26,889 nucleotides of DNA from Candidatus Altimarinota bacterium (GTDB lineage: Bacteria; Patescibacteriota; Gracilibacteria; BD1-5; UBA2023). A model generated the notes under the pieces. The model was not told the DNA's origin. It searched no databases and was given only the letters and a program-made list of their open reading frames with translations. The stretch lies in assembly GCA_947373235.1 (NCBI GenBank), contig CANBWW010000006.1, forward strand, positions 1-26,889. The letters are read 5' to 3'. The position numbers and the translations under genes are program-made. Position 1 is the stretch's first letter, and every line of letters begins with the position of its first letter. This document shows positions 1 to 9,088 of the stretch, piece after piece.

Positions 1-356
1 ATTCTCTGGACTTTTCTTTTTCTTGACTGAAAACGGCTGTGAAGAGGGAAGTAGATATCAGGATAGAAAGAAATGAAACATTATCTTCTGAAGATCAGAG
101 AGAAATTGCTTTCGAATTCGAGGAAGTGGTCATACGTACGCTTGTCAAAAAACTTCTACGAGCACAAGAAAAATATAAAACCGTCAGTATGATCCTCGCG
201 GGTTGAGTGAGTGCGAATACAAAACTCAAAAATCGTTTGGAAGAAAAATCTCGAGAATTGAAACTGTCTTTTTTGGCACCGATGAAGCCACTGTATTCTA
301 TGGATAATGCTGCCATGGTCTGAATCCGAGCCTATTATGAAACCAAGAAAAAATAA
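1..356 (+). CDS. tsaD: TsaD (t6A37 tRNA threonylcarbamoyl transferase), C-terminal part
   Basis: TsaD, with its TsaB/TsaE partners, transfers the threonylcarbamoyl group to A37 of ANN-decoding tRNAs in the cytoplasm. The gene enters from the left edge, so the N-terminal half with the metal-binding His residues is missing. Reading from base 3 gives the family signatures FSFSGLKTAV (12-41), LAGGVSAN (195-218) and MDNAAM (300-317), ending in TAA at 354-356. Three in-frame TGA codons (24, 204, 321) occur. Those at 24 and 204 fall on glycines conserved in TsaD (FSG and GGV), which is direct evidence that UGA is glycine here. About 117 codons are visible, roughly the last third of a 330-340-residue protein. 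The family call is very secure. Confidence 0.95.
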
Positions 357-391
357 CAAAATTCTTCCCCTTAATGTCAAGAGGCTTTATT

Positions 392-419
392 TTGATTTTC
401 ACTGATATTATCATATGAT
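392..419 (+). promoter_or_regulatory. Probable sigma70-type promoter of the DsbA-like gene
   Basis: TTGATT at 392-397 and TATGAT at 414-419 are separated by 16 bases, close to the bacterial -35/-10 consensus. They lie in the 90-base gap after tsaD. The -10 box ends 27 bases before the ATG at 447, so the predicted leader is about 20 bases, T-rich and without a Shine-Dalgarno sequence. Inferred from sequence alone. Confidence 0.5.
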
Positions 420-446
420 CGTATCACTTTTTTAACTTTATTTTTT

Positions 447-1415
447 ATGGTTGTTCGAAAAACTCAGATTGCCGATACTTCCGAGCCAATTATTCAGACT
501 ACTCAGTCTTGTGTCCGTAGTTGTTCTCATTCTTGCTGGCATATTTTTCTCGCGATTGTACTCGTACTTTCTCTTCTCATGAATGCGGCTTCACTCTATT
601 TCCTTTCTGGAAATTCGTATGCAGTTCATGGTGATACCGTCGGTATAAAAAAAGCTCTTCTCGAACTCGAGTATGATAAAGTAGGTGGACAGAAAAATTA
701 TGAAACGATTCAAAAATATTCACAACTCCAACTCAAAGAGCAGATTCCTCAGATCGAACAATATGTAAACTCTGCTGGAAGTGGAACAACACCATCACCA
801 ACGACTCAAGCAGATCAGACGACTCAGCCAAGTGGTTGAACTCTTTCTCAGGAAGATATAGCTAATCTCAAAAAAGGTGCTGCTATCGAAGGAAATGCAA
901 ATGCCAATATCCTCGTGATCGAGTATTCTGATATGGAATGTCCATTTTGTATGAAACAGTATCATGACACGAATCTCGCACCAAAACTCAAAACTCAATA
1001 CGGTGATAAACTCGCGTTTATCTTTAAAAATAATAAAGGTGTAAATCACCCAGGAACGACTGTCAAAGCACTCTCAGCCCTCTGTGTACAGAAAATTTCT
1101 GGAAATGATACCTATGTGAAATACTACCATGCGATCATGGATGCTTCTACAAACGAAGGTGGAGTTTATGATGTATCGAAACTCGGAACACTTGCGAAGT
1201 CTCTCGGATTGGATCAGAAAGTATTCCAGAGCTGTGTAGATACGAAAGAAGCTGATAGTGTCTTTGCCGCACAGACAGCAGAAGCACAGAAGTTTGGTCT
1301 TTCTGGAACACCAGGAACACTCATCATCAATACGACGACTGGAAAATATGACACGGTAGAAGGTGCTTATCCATATGATACATTTACTACAAAGATCGAA
1401 GCACTTCTGAAATAA
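447..1415 (+). CDS. Membrane-anchored DsbA/thioredoxin-like oxidoreductase
   Basis: This 322-aa protein should catalyse disulfide formation or exchange outside the membrane. A short N-terminal segment is followed by one membrane helix (about residues 33-54), a linker rich in Ser/Thr/Gln/Pro (about 110-135), and a DsbA-like domain of the DSBA_2/Thioredoxin_4 type. That domain has the active site CPFC at residues 165-168 and a cis-proline loop SGTPGT near residue 290. One TGA codon (837-839) lies at the end of the linker; read as stop it would cut off the whole catalytic domain. Just before the membrane helix, Cys22, Cys26 and Cys30 are interleaved with His28 and His32, which is unusual for this family. 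It has its own promoter and a terminator directly after the TAA, so it appears monocistronic. Confidence 0.88.
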
Positions 1416-1425
1416 TGCTCAAAAT

Positions 1426-1457
1426 AAAAAATCCTTGGAAATATTTCCAAGGATTTT
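1426..1457. terminator. Bidirectional intrinsic terminator
   Basis: A near-perfect inverted repeat with arms AAAAAATCCTTGGAAAT and ATTTCCAAGGATTTTTT is flanked by A-runs on the left and T-runs on the right, so it can work in both directions. It sits between the convergent DsbA-like gene (ends 1415) and the methyltransferase gene on the other strand, whose TAA is at 1458-1460. Confidence 0.85.
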
Positions 1458-2789
1458 TTATTTTCTTCTCCACTCGTGAGGGAAGTGATTTTGTAAGACT
1501 CACTCTTTTATCATTTCTTTTCCTATTATGGTATCTCTGGAATGTATGAGTACATCTCCATCATTCATGTTTTCTACTCATTCTATTTCTTCACCGTGAA
1601 GGTATTTATCAAGCTCGAGAGCGTTTTTGAATTCATATTTCTCGAGGTGTGACATATCCATATATCTCTGTGCAAAGGTATCAATACGGGTTTTTCCTGT
1701 ATTATCTTCGTATCCGATTGCTTCACCGAATCGCATAAAGTAATATTTCTTTCTGATATTTTCAAGCTCTGGATGTTTTTTGAGAGCGAGGATTTTCCCA
1801 AGATGTTCATATAGCGTGATATCTGGATTTTCTTTATAGGGAAACGATCATTTCCATGTTTTTATATCCGTATTGATCTTTCCGTCTGCTTTTTCTCACT
1901 CACTTTCGAAAGATGCTTTCTTCACTATTTTCGCTACAAAAAATCCTCCCGTGCCATCGATGTGTGGCCAAAAGTGTTTCTGGAAAGTGATTTCAAATTG
2001 TTCTCCGTATTTGTTTTTTATTTTTTCGAGGACTCCTTCATTCTCCAGTAGATTCATACTACATGTCGAATACACCATTTCTCATCATACTTTCAGAGCG
2101 ATCAGGCCTGCATCGAGGAGCTTCTCTTGGAGATTCGCCATCATTTTTATATTTTTGATATGCCAGTGTTTTACAGCATTCGTTCACTTGTAGAGGGTTC
2201 CTTCTCCACTACAAGGGGCATCGAGCAGTATCCGATCAAATGTTTCTGGAGTATTTCGGAAATATTGACCAGGATAGAGCGTCACTCATACATTTGGCGT
2301 CCCCATACGATCGAGGTTTTGCAAAAGCTGAGGGATTCGATCACGAGTCGGTTCGTTTGCTATGATGAAACTGTTTGGATATTGTTCGGCAAGCTGTGTG
2401 GTTTTTCCTCCAGGACTTGACGCCATATCCAGGATCGTAAATGTATCTGTGTGAACTGTTCATCCTGAGAGGATTTCTACTGAAGTCGCGGCAGCGATCT
2501 CTTGTATATAAAAATTTCCAACCAAGTGATCCAGTGTAAATCCTATTCTTTTCTCGAGTGGATCCATATTTTCCCCGAGTTCGATCGTAAATACATTCTG
2601 AATATTGGTTTTTCAGAGGATATATCCGAAAGATTCGAGATGTTTTTTCACGGTTTCTATTTTTCATGGACGTATACGGATACTGCGAGGAAGTGGTTTT
2701 TCGAGTGATGATAAAAATACCTGAAAGGTTTCAGGATCATTTTTGAAAAATGTTTCACGGAAGTATTCTTGGAAGCGTTGATTGATCAA
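1458..2789 (-). CDS. NSUN/RsmF-type RNA cytosine-C5 methyltransferase
   Basis: SAM-dependent RNA m5C methyltransferase of the NOL1/NOP2/Sun family, acting on rRNA or tRNA. With UGA=Gly the 443-codon frame is open and shows an N-terminal RNA-binding region, the SAM loop DMASSPGGKTTQLA, motif IV DAPCSGEGT with its cysteine, and motif VI VYSTCSMN with the catalytic cysteine. The roughly 150-residue C-terminal extension resembles the PUA-like tail of RsmF. Eleven UGA codons occur, two in tandem (2082-2087) giving the GG just before the YSTCS motif. No ATG is suitable before the SAM domain; I chose a TTG start at 2789, so the N-terminus is uncertain (upstream in-frame stop at 2805-2807). It is the last gene of the leftward run. 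The exact target base cannot be told from sequence. Confidence 0.9.
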
Positions 2790-2845
2790 AAGAGGATTGA
2801 GAAATTAGGATTTAGATTGCAGACGAAAGTAAAATATTTCTGCTA

Positions 2846-3310
2846 TTAGAGTCGAAATTTCTTTGCTACTTCTCGATCCAGATCACGCTCTTTGATACTT
2901 TCTTTCTTTTGCCAGGTCTTCTTTCCTTTTACGAGCGCAACTCGAACTTTGATCAGATTTCCTTTACTATATATCTGGAGAGGAACGAGAGTGGCTCACA
3001 TTTCTTTGATTTTTATCGCGAGTTTCAGAATCTGTTTTTTTTGTATCAGGAGTTCTCGATCACGTTTTGGATCGAGGATCTTTGCAGCTGCATTTCTGAG
3101 ATTATAGTGACCGATATGGATCCCGGTAGCCATGGGACGACCAGAAGTGATGAGTATGTAGGATCATTTGAGATTAGCTCCACCGATCCGGATACTTTTT
3201 ACCTCTTCACCGATGAGTTTTATCCCTGCTTCATACTCTTCGATGATTTCATAGTCAAAGTGTGCTTTCTTGTTATCCGCAAATATGATGCTTGGTTGGT
3301 CTTTTTTCAT
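2846..3310 (-). CDS. smpB: SsrA-binding protein SmpB
   Basis: SmpB binds tmRNA and delivers it to stalled ribosomes for trans-translation. The 154-aa product has the usual length and matches the family along its whole course: an N-terminal ADNKKAHFDYEIIEEYEAGI segment, IGEEVKSIR, RDRELLIQKKQI, GATLVPLQIY, VRVALVKGKK, and the basic tail KKESIKERDLDREVAKKFRL that enters the ribosomal A site. Two glycines (NLKGSY and KEMGATL) are encoded by UGA. The ATG at 3310 is the only good start; an in-frame TAG lies just upstream. It sits between the UPF0489 gene (46-base gap) and the methyltransferase gene (56-base gap) in the same orientation. No ssrA gene is visible in the window. Confidence 0.96.
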
Positions 3311-3356
3311 GGATGCATTCTATGAAAAAAGCGAAAAAAAGAAAAAATAAATATTC

Positions 3357-4139
3357 TTAGTGGAGTTTTTTGCATATGTCTATGATCTTCGAAAGTGCTG
3401 CGAGAGCTCTTTCGAGATCTATAAAATATGGACTCGTTGCGATCGTGATACATCGTACCTGCGGAAGGAGGTGAGTGATGAGTCTGATCTTCTTCTCGAA
3501 ATCGATAAAATCAAGCTCTTCTGCAAAAAAATCTAGGTCGAGATTGAGGATGCTATTTTTCCGAGGAGTATAGTTCATATACTCCTCGACTTGGTACTCA
3601 TTTTCTATGCGGATGATATTCCCGATGAGTCCATCACGGATCGCTGGTTCTATATAGTTTCCCACATTGCACTCATAATTTGTAAATCTGTATATTTTCT
3701 CATCTTGTTCACTTCGAGGAAGTTTCGCAAAATCTTGATTTTCCACGATATGGATATCATTTTTATTCGCCCAGAGATCAGAGTGTTCATCGATATGTAT
3801 GAGTTCTGCACCTTTTTCTATAGTTCCATCGAGAAAAGCCTCGTACCAAAAGGCAAGGACATGGTTATGGTTATCACATACGGTTATGGGTATATTTCTT
3901 TCCATAAAATATGGAATATCGATGATTCTTACGAAGGAATCTAATCCTTTGCAAGAAATAATTTTTCCATCTGTATATTCTTCAAAGGCAATGCAATCTC
4001 ACTCTTTTAGGTCTTCGAAAGTTCCCTTTTTTAAGGCGACTATCGAAAGATTTTTCTGATTTCTTTTCTCATATGAAAGAGCATTATTTCCGACGTTTTC
4101 ATTCAGAATATGTGATGTATGGTATGAAAAATCTTGCAT
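3357..4139 (-). CDS. UPF0489 family, peptide-arginase-like protein
   Basis: This 260-aa protein belongs to UPF0489 (human C5orf22 relatives). The motifs DNHNHVLAFW, HIDEHSDLW and LNLDLDFF look like the metal-binding His/Asp clusters of arginase/ureohydrolase folds. Some family members in natural-product clusters convert arginine to ornithine within peptides, so a hydrolase acting on a guanidine group is a reasonable guess, but no RiPP precursor is seen here. The ATG at 4139 lies one base after the TAA of the upstream gene, suggesting translational coupling. An in-frame ATG at 4154, overlapping that gene by 14 bases, is the alternative start. One UGA codon lies in the N-terminal region (3999-4001). 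The family is confident; the reaction is not. Confidence 0.8.
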
Positions 4140-4140
4140 T

Positions 4141-5145
4141 TTATCTCAGAACATCGCGTATAGTTGACTTTACATCATGCGAGACTTCTCGTGTTCCAAT
4201 AGTATTTTTCTGTTTTTCAGTTTGTTTTTCTTCCTTTTTTTCTAATTCGATTGACTGTGTTTCATCTGCTGCGAGTATTGGTGCTATGGGTATCATAGGC
4301 TCTTGTGTTTCATTGCGGTCGAGCATACTTTGTATCTGTCTTCCAGTTTCGTTTGGAGCCGTTACATAGTACATGGGCATCGTTCCCATCATGCTATGAC
4401 TGTCCCCCTCAGTCATCACTTCTACGGTTCCGAAGTTAAAAAAACTTCCGATCCAGCCAGAATATTTTGCATTAATGGTTTTTACTTTTTCTCATTCTAC
4501 GGTATTCACGCTCGAGAGCATACCGGACTGGTTCACGAACATGATTTTTCCAGGAATGATGACATTGTAATCCATTTCGAGGTCGATCATTCGTTTTCTA
4601 TATCTTCATAAAAGTATCCACTGCATTGCTAGAAGCCCGATATCCACAAAGATAATCATACTTCATGATTCAGACATATGTGCCACATATGATATACAAC
4701 TCCAGATCATCAAACCAAATAAAATCAATTGATTTACAATTGTCTGATTGAAAAAATGTGTAAAATAAATATCTCATTCTTCCAATTCTGCTAAGAGATT
4801 ATCAAAATCTGTTCGAATCGTTGGTGTACGATAAATTTTCCGAAAGTGTGCTATATAATTCCATACAGAAAAAACAAAGAGGAGTATAGAAATACCAACC
4901 CCGATAATGATCGAATACTGAGTGATCGTATCTGTGTGATATGTAAATGCTATGGTGATGTTGCAGATTGCCGTGATTAATAACAATAGAGGAAGCCAGA
5001 TTATCATCAAGGCAAATATCCATGATCTTTTGACGATCATGAGACGAGTTACTTTTTCTTCGATAAGATTTTTTATTGTATTCGTTTCACTTTTGAGATC
5101 GAAAGATTTAAAAATGAGTGAATAGAGTTTATGGAAAGGTATCAT
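4141..5145 (-). CDS. Membrane protein with PH-like domain
   Basis: A 334-aa membrane protein with no assigned function. It begins with a short amphipathic segment, then two hydrophobic helices (about residues 42-68 and 75-99), a cytosolic stretch with RTDFDNLLAELEE, and two more helices (about 135-155 and 163-182). A domain of about 90 residues follows that looks like a bacterial PH domain (YRKRMIDLEMDYNVIIPGKI through GSFFNFGTVEV). The tail is Lys/Glu/Gln-rich and probably disordered. Four UGA codons (4492, 4606, 4663, 4774) join what otherwise look like separate ORFs. The gene starts at ATG 5145, ten bases after the gmk stop, and is followed one base later by the UPF0489 gene, so the three are likely cotranscribed. 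The PH assignment is by pattern only. Confidence 0.7.
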
Positions 5146-5154
5146 AGGTGAAAA

Positions 5155-5718
5155 TTATGAGTTTTGTAAAATCTGGAGCAGTTGTTTTTTTGCTTCAAAA
5201 ATATCATCATTTATCAGTTTCATGTCGTAGAGATCTTGTTGTTCAAACTCGGTGATAGCCGTCGCCAATCGAATTTGGAATTGTTCTTCCGTCTCAGTTC
5301 CTCTTCCTTTGAGTCGTTTTTTGAGTTCATCGAGGGAAGGCGGGAGAAGAAAAATAGTAACTACCTTGTATCACTCATCTTCGAGGAGGGGTTTTAGGTG
5401 GATCATACCTTGTGGTTCTATGATGTATATGGGACTTTTTCATTTTCCAGTGATTCTGACAAGTTCACTTTTTGGTGAACCGTAATAATTCGTATGTACA
5501 AGTGCGTATTCGAGAAAGGCTCATCCGTGTATTTTTTCCTCAAATATTTCTTTGCTGACAAAGTGGTATTCTCTTCCGTCGAGTTCACTTGGACGTATTT
5601 GTCGTGATGTCATACTGATGCTCTCTTCGATGATATTTTCACACTCAGTTTTGGCGAGATTCCAGAGAGTATTTTTCCCGACTCAAGCAGGTCCAGAAAG
5701 GATAAAGACATTTTTCAT
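5155..5718 (-). CDS. gmk: Guanylate kinase
   Basis: Guanylate kinase phosphorylates GMP or dGMP to the diphosphate using ATP, in the cytoplasm. The 187-aa length is typical. Visible motifs are the P-loop SGPAGVGKNT (residues 8-17), SMTSRQIRPSELDGREYHFV in the GMP-binding region, GGAFLEYALVHTNYYG, VVTIFLLPPS, and LKGRGTETEEQFQIRL in the lid. Gly12 of the P-loop is encoded by UGA (5683-5685), and UGA occurs three more times. The P-loop has Asn where Ser, Thr or Gly usually follows the lysine, a mild variation. A TATAAT box on the same strand lies 20 bases before the ATG, so the gene probably has its own promoter within the run. Confidence 0.95.
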
Positions 5719-5738
5719 ATACAAAAATTATTTTCCAT

Positions 5739-5765
5739 ATTATAGGTAAATCTTATAGAATGCAA
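5739..5765 (-). promoter_or_regulatory. Probable gmk promoter
   Basis: On the minus strand, TTGCAT (5765-5760) and a perfect TATAAT (5744-5739) are separated by 15 bases in the 76-base gap between the PBP stop and the gmk start. The -10 box ends 20 bases from the ATG, implying a leader of about 13-15 bases with no Shine-Dalgarno sequence. The spacing is shorter than the ideal 17. Confidence 0.5.
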
Positions 5766-5794
5766 TGTTTCCGGCTGATTCTATTTTCTCAAAA

Positions 5795-7732
5795 TTAGCG
5801 TATATTCCATTTTGTTTTTTCTTCTTCCGTTAAGGAGGTCGAAAAATCTGACTCAAAATAAATATTTTCTCCTAATAGACTCTTATGTTCTAGTCATAGT
5901 ATTTCATATACATGCTCTTTTTGAAAACATGCTTGGTCTAAGCATCGATACTTCTCTATAACTCATTTTGGTCTTGTGAAAGCCCCATTTTTTATATATC
6001 ATTTTTCGATCATTTTTTCTGCGATCTGATGAAAAATCGGACCTGCTCCAGTCACACCACTGACATCTTGCATCGAGCTTCCATCAGCATTTCCGACCCA
6101 TACACCGATGATGATATCACTCGTATATCCAACTGCCCAATTATCTCGAAAGTCTGTGCTGGTTCAGGTTTTCACAGCTATCGGGATCGATGTATTCAGT
6201 ATGCTCGAATAACCAAAAGTTTTTGCTCGATTCGCTCCATCTGAAAGGATTTGAAAGAGAAGAAAATTTTCTTTTTCTGAAAGATCCGAGAGATTTTTAT
6301 ATCATTTTACTACGTTTTCGAGTGTGAGTTCGACCGCACCGAGTGATATTCCATAGCCATAATATCATGCGTCATGATCGAGATCGAGATTATTTTTCCT
6401 ATAAAAATCAGCTATATTTCCGATTCCAATTTTTTCTGAAAGTCTGACAGTTGCACTGTTGAGTGAGTTTCCAAGTGCTTCTTTGAGTCGGATCGGTCCA
6501 TAGGATTTTGGAACATAGTTTTCAGGAATGTATTTTTTTATCGGATCATCGGTATCATATATTCGAGTGTCATCGAGTATGAGAGATTCTCCGTCGCTTC
6601 CATTTTCGAATGCAAGTTTGTATATAAATGGTTTCAAAACCGATCCGACGGATCGACGTTCTTCGATCATATCGATCTCGCTCGCTTCGGTACTTTCCGA
6701 ACGATTTCCTAAATACACCAATATTTTTCCAGTGTTATTTTCTCGAATATAGACCGCAGCATTTTTGATATTTTCACTTTCGAGAGGGGTGATGATCCCT
6801 TCCATGATTTTTCCAGCATCTTCAGAAAGTACTTGATCGATCGAGGTTTGCAAGATAAGATGGTTGTTTTCACAGATATCTTCAGGAATACGGAGAAGAA
6901 AATCCGAGAGATTATTTTCTATTTTGAGACAATATCTCTTTCTTTCATCGAGGATTCTATTTATAAGAAGAGGATTTTTATTGATTATTTTTCCTCATTT
7001 TGATGTATGAAAATCATCCTCTATAGATTTTCCAAAGAGTTTCTCAGAAACTTTTTTCTGATAATTTTTCCTTTCTGCGGAGATATTCGGAGAGTGTATT
7101 CTCGTTATTATTTCTGTGATTTCTCCAGGCGTGAGTTCTGATAGATCTGACTTTCAAAAATAATTTATACTGGCACTTTGTATTCCGTAGATTCCATTTC
7201 CCATATAAACCGTGTCGAGATATTTTCTGAGAATTGCTTCTTTTGAAAGTTTCATTTCTAGGGTTTCCGCGATGATGGTTTCTTGTATTTTTTGAAGTAT
7301 ATTTCTCGAAGATCCTGGGAAATATATATTTTTTATGTATTGTTCTGTGATCGTAGAAGCTCACGTGATGAGATTTGGATGGTTTATATTATCAAAAATA
7401 CTTCGAAATTTTGCGAGTATGTCGGTGCCAAAATGTTTATAAAACCGTTTATCTTCTATCGTCAAAATCGACTGAATCAGCGGAATCTCTAAACTTCCAG
7501 TGTAGGGAAGACTGAGTCCATCTTTTCCTCAGATTTGTGCGATGATTTCATAATTTCTATCGAGTATCGTTATATTTCCTATATCCAAAACTGCTTTTGC
7601 ATAGAAAAAAAAGTATCCGTACAAACAGAGAGAAACAAGGAACAAACTGAATATGATTTTTACGAAGGTTGTGCGCATATTTCCTCTAGTATAAAAAGAA
7701 ACGGGGACCTGAGAAATATTTTGATTTGACAT
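5795..7732 (-). CDS. Class A penicillin-binding protein (glycosyltransferase + transpeptidase)
   Basis: A bifunctional peptidoglycan synthase of 645 aa. A short cytoplasmic N-terminus and one membrane helix (about residues 23-48) precede a GT51 domain with the catalytic region TIEDKRFYKHFG (Glu93), GASTITEQYIKN and YLDTVYMGNGIYGIQSAS. The penicillin-binding domain has SVLK (Ser364, Lys367), SLN (Ser423) and KTGTS (521-525). The glycine of KTG is encoded by UGA (6164-6166), and UGA occurs in many other places, so the gene only appears when UGA is read through. GASTITEQ differs from the usual GASTITQQ. The ATG at 7732 is used; Met19 is an alternative start. The start codon overlaps the divergent rplJ promoter. 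A complete PBP shows that the cell builds its own wall. Confidence 0.94.
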
Positions 7733-7752
7733 AATGTTTTTTTCTATATAAT
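7726..7752 (+). promoter_or_regulatory. Strong promoter of the rplJ-rplL operon
   Basis: A perfect TTGACA (7726-7731) and a perfect TATAAT (7747-7752), 15 bases apart, precede the L10 leader. The -35 box overlaps the start codon of the divergently transcribed PBP gene, so the two genes share a very compact control region. Transcription would begin near 7759. Confidence 0.7.
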
Positions 7753-7760
7753 TCCATCAC

Positions 7761-7825
7761 TCTATCAGAGACCGTAGGGGGGCAATAGTCCTTAAACTCC
7801 TACCGAGATGAGCAATTCAGACTTC
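7761..7825 (+). ncRNA. L10 leader (ribosomal protein autoregulatory RNA)
   Basis: The 5' leader of rplJ contains CAGAGACCGTAGG (7766-7778) and TTAAACTCCTACCGAGATGA (7792-7811), which pair through GTAGG/CCTAC around the conserved asymmetric bulge. This matches the L10 leader family, bound by the L10-(L7/L12) complex to repress its own operon. It lies just after the promoter and about 100 bases before the rplJ ATG. I found no convincing attenuator hairpin between 7826 and 7926, so repression may act on translation. Boundaries are approximate. Confidence 0.8.
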
Positions 7826-7926
7826 AAAATAGTTTTCTATGATGATTCTGATATGTTCGTACGGATAGTGCGGATTTTTTTCGCTTTTCGTCGGAGTTGA
7901 TTCTTTACCATTCATCATTATTTTTT

Positions 7927-8562
7927 ATGGCAGTTACAAAAGCTAAAAAATCAGAACAACTTGCTGCTCTTGAAGCACAACTCAAGGATGCAAAAAGTGT
8001 TGCATTTACCTCAAATACAAAGGTAACGGTTCTCGAAGTTTCTGAACTTAAGAAAGAACTTCGTACCGTAAACGCTGTATTTCTTACGGCAAAAAAGACT
8101 CTTATCCGTATCGCTTTCAAAAATGTATACGGTGTAGAAGTGGATCTCGATACTCTTCCTGGTCAAGTAGCTCTCGTCATTGCTAACGGTGATGCACTTG
8201 CTCCATTTGGAGTTGCGAATAAGTTTGCAACGGCATGGAAGAAAGAAAAGAAACTTATATTCGTAGCGGGTTATATGGAAGGTCGTCTTATGGACGCTAC
8301 TGAAACGACGAAACTTGCGACTCTTCCTTCTCGTGAAGTACTTCTTGCAAAACTTCTTGGTTCTATGATGTCTCCACTTTCTGGTCTTGCTCGATTCTTC
8401 GATGCTGCTGGAAAAGATCTCACTGCCAAAAGTCTGACAAAAGTATCTGAACTGATTGTTTCAGTTCCTGCAAAAGAAGCAGCTCCAGCTCCTATAGAAA
8501 CCCCTTCTGAGACTCCAGTAGTCGCTGAAGAAGTAAAAACAGAGGAAGCTCCAGCTGCCTAA
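7927..8562 (+). CDS. rplJ: 50S ribosomal protein L10
   Basis: L10 forms the base of the ribosomal stalk and carries L7/L12 dimers. The 211-aa product starts MAVTKAKKSEQLAALEAQLK and has the RNA-binding N-terminal domain (AKSVAFTSNTKVTVLEVSEL, VFLTAKKTLIRIAF), a middle domain, and a C-terminal helical segment for L12 binding. It ends in an Ala/Pro/Glu-rich tail of about 35 residues, longer than the typical 165-175-residue L10. The ATG at 7927 follows a T-run; the frame is open 30 bases further upstream, but those residues do not fit the family. There is no UGA codon, unlike most neighbours. The gene lies downstream of an L10 leader and upstream of rplL, the usual arrangement. Confidence 0.96.
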   Translation: MAVTKAKKSEQLAALEAQLKDAKSVAFTSNTKVTVLEVSELKKELRTVNAVFLTAKKTLIRIAFKNVYGVEVDLDTLPGQVALVIANGDALAPFGVANKFATAWKKEKKLIFVAGYMEGRLMDATETTKLATLPSREVLLAKLLGSMMSPLSGLARFFDAAGKDLTAKSLTKVSELIVSVPAKEAAPAPIETPSETPVVAEEVKTEEAPAA

Positions 8563-8577
8563 TCTTATTTTCCTTTC

Positions 8578-8620
8578 GCATCCTGTCCCTATCTGGGATA
8601 GGTGCGAGATGAAAATCTCG
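8578..8620 (+). promoter_or_regulatory. Intercistronic hairpins between rplJ and rplL
   Basis: Two adjacent stem-loops lie in the 90-base spacer. The first pairs GCATCCTGTCCC with GGGATAGGTGC (about 8579-8604, with a bulge). The second is a perfect six-pair stem CGAGAT/ATCTCG (8605-8610 and 8615-8620) closed by a GAAA tetraloop, followed by an A/T-rich run. They could be a partial terminator, an RNase processing site or an mRNA stabiliser that sets L12 above L10; which of these is not shown by the sequence. Confidence 0.55.
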
Positions 8621-8652
8621 GCAAATATATTTATTTTTTTTCTTTTTTAATT

Positions 8653-9033
8653 ATGGCTGATCTTTCTAAGAATGCTGAAAAAGTTCTCGAACTTGTTGAA
8701 GGACTTACGATCGTAGAACTTGCTGATCTCGTTTCCGCTATGGAAGAGAAATTCGGAGTTTCTGCTGCTGCTCCAGTAGCTGCTGCAGGTGCAGGAGGTG
8801 CTGCTGCAGGTGGAGATGATGAAAAAACATCTTTTGATGTAGTTCTCGTTTCTGCAGGTGGACAAAAAATCGCAGTGATCAAAGTAATCCGTGAAATCAC
8901 TGGTCTTGGTCTTGCTGAAGCAAAAGGTCTTGCTGACAATGGTGGTGATGTGAAAAAAGGTGTTTCAAAAGATGAAGCTGAGAAAATCAAGACTCAACTT
9001 TCTGAAACTGGTGCGACTGTGGAAGTGAAATAA
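8653..9033 (+). CDS. rplL: 50S ribosomal protein L7/L12
   Basis: L7/L12 forms the mobile stalk that recruits translation factors. The 126-aa product has the N-terminal dimerisation helices (NAEKVLELVEGLTIVELADL), an Ala/Gly-rich hinge (about residues 37-58), and the C-terminal factor-binding domain with KTSFDVVLVSAGGQKIAVIK, REITGLGLAEAKGL and ATVEVK at the end. The ATG at 8653 follows TTTTTTAATT with no Shine-Dalgarno sequence. All glycines use GGN codons; there is no UGA. It is the second gene of the rplJ operon, separated from rplJ by the hairpins and closed by a strong terminator. Confidence 0.97.
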   Translation: MADLSKNAEKVLELVEGLTIVELADLVSAMEEKFGVSAAAPVAAAGAGGAAAGGDDEKTSFDVVLVSAGGQKIAVIKVIREITGLGLAEAKGLADNGGDVKKGVSKDEAEKIKTQLSETGATVEVK

Positions 9034-9046
9034 TTCATCTAAACAT

Positions 9047-9078
9047 AAAAAATCCTCTGAGAAATCAGAGGATTTTTT
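9047..9078. terminator. Bidirectional intrinsic terminator after rplL
   Basis: A perfect 14-pair inverted repeat, AAAAAATCCTCTGA and TCAGAGGATTTTTT, closed by a GAAA tetraloop (9061-9064). A-runs and T-runs on opposite sides let it end both the rplJL transcript and the convergent exonuclease transcript (stop at 9089). Confidence 0.9.
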
Positions 9079-9088
9079 ATAAATAGAA

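Noticed and set aside
447..1415. Two separate genes, or a pseudogene with a premature TGA, in the DsbA-like region (and similar apparent breaks in alaS, pepF, DUF2339 and PBP).
   Set aside because: The frame never changes across the TGA codons, protein families continue without gap, and the TGAs sit on conserved glycines in many genes. Recoding explains all of them; decay would not spare every gene.
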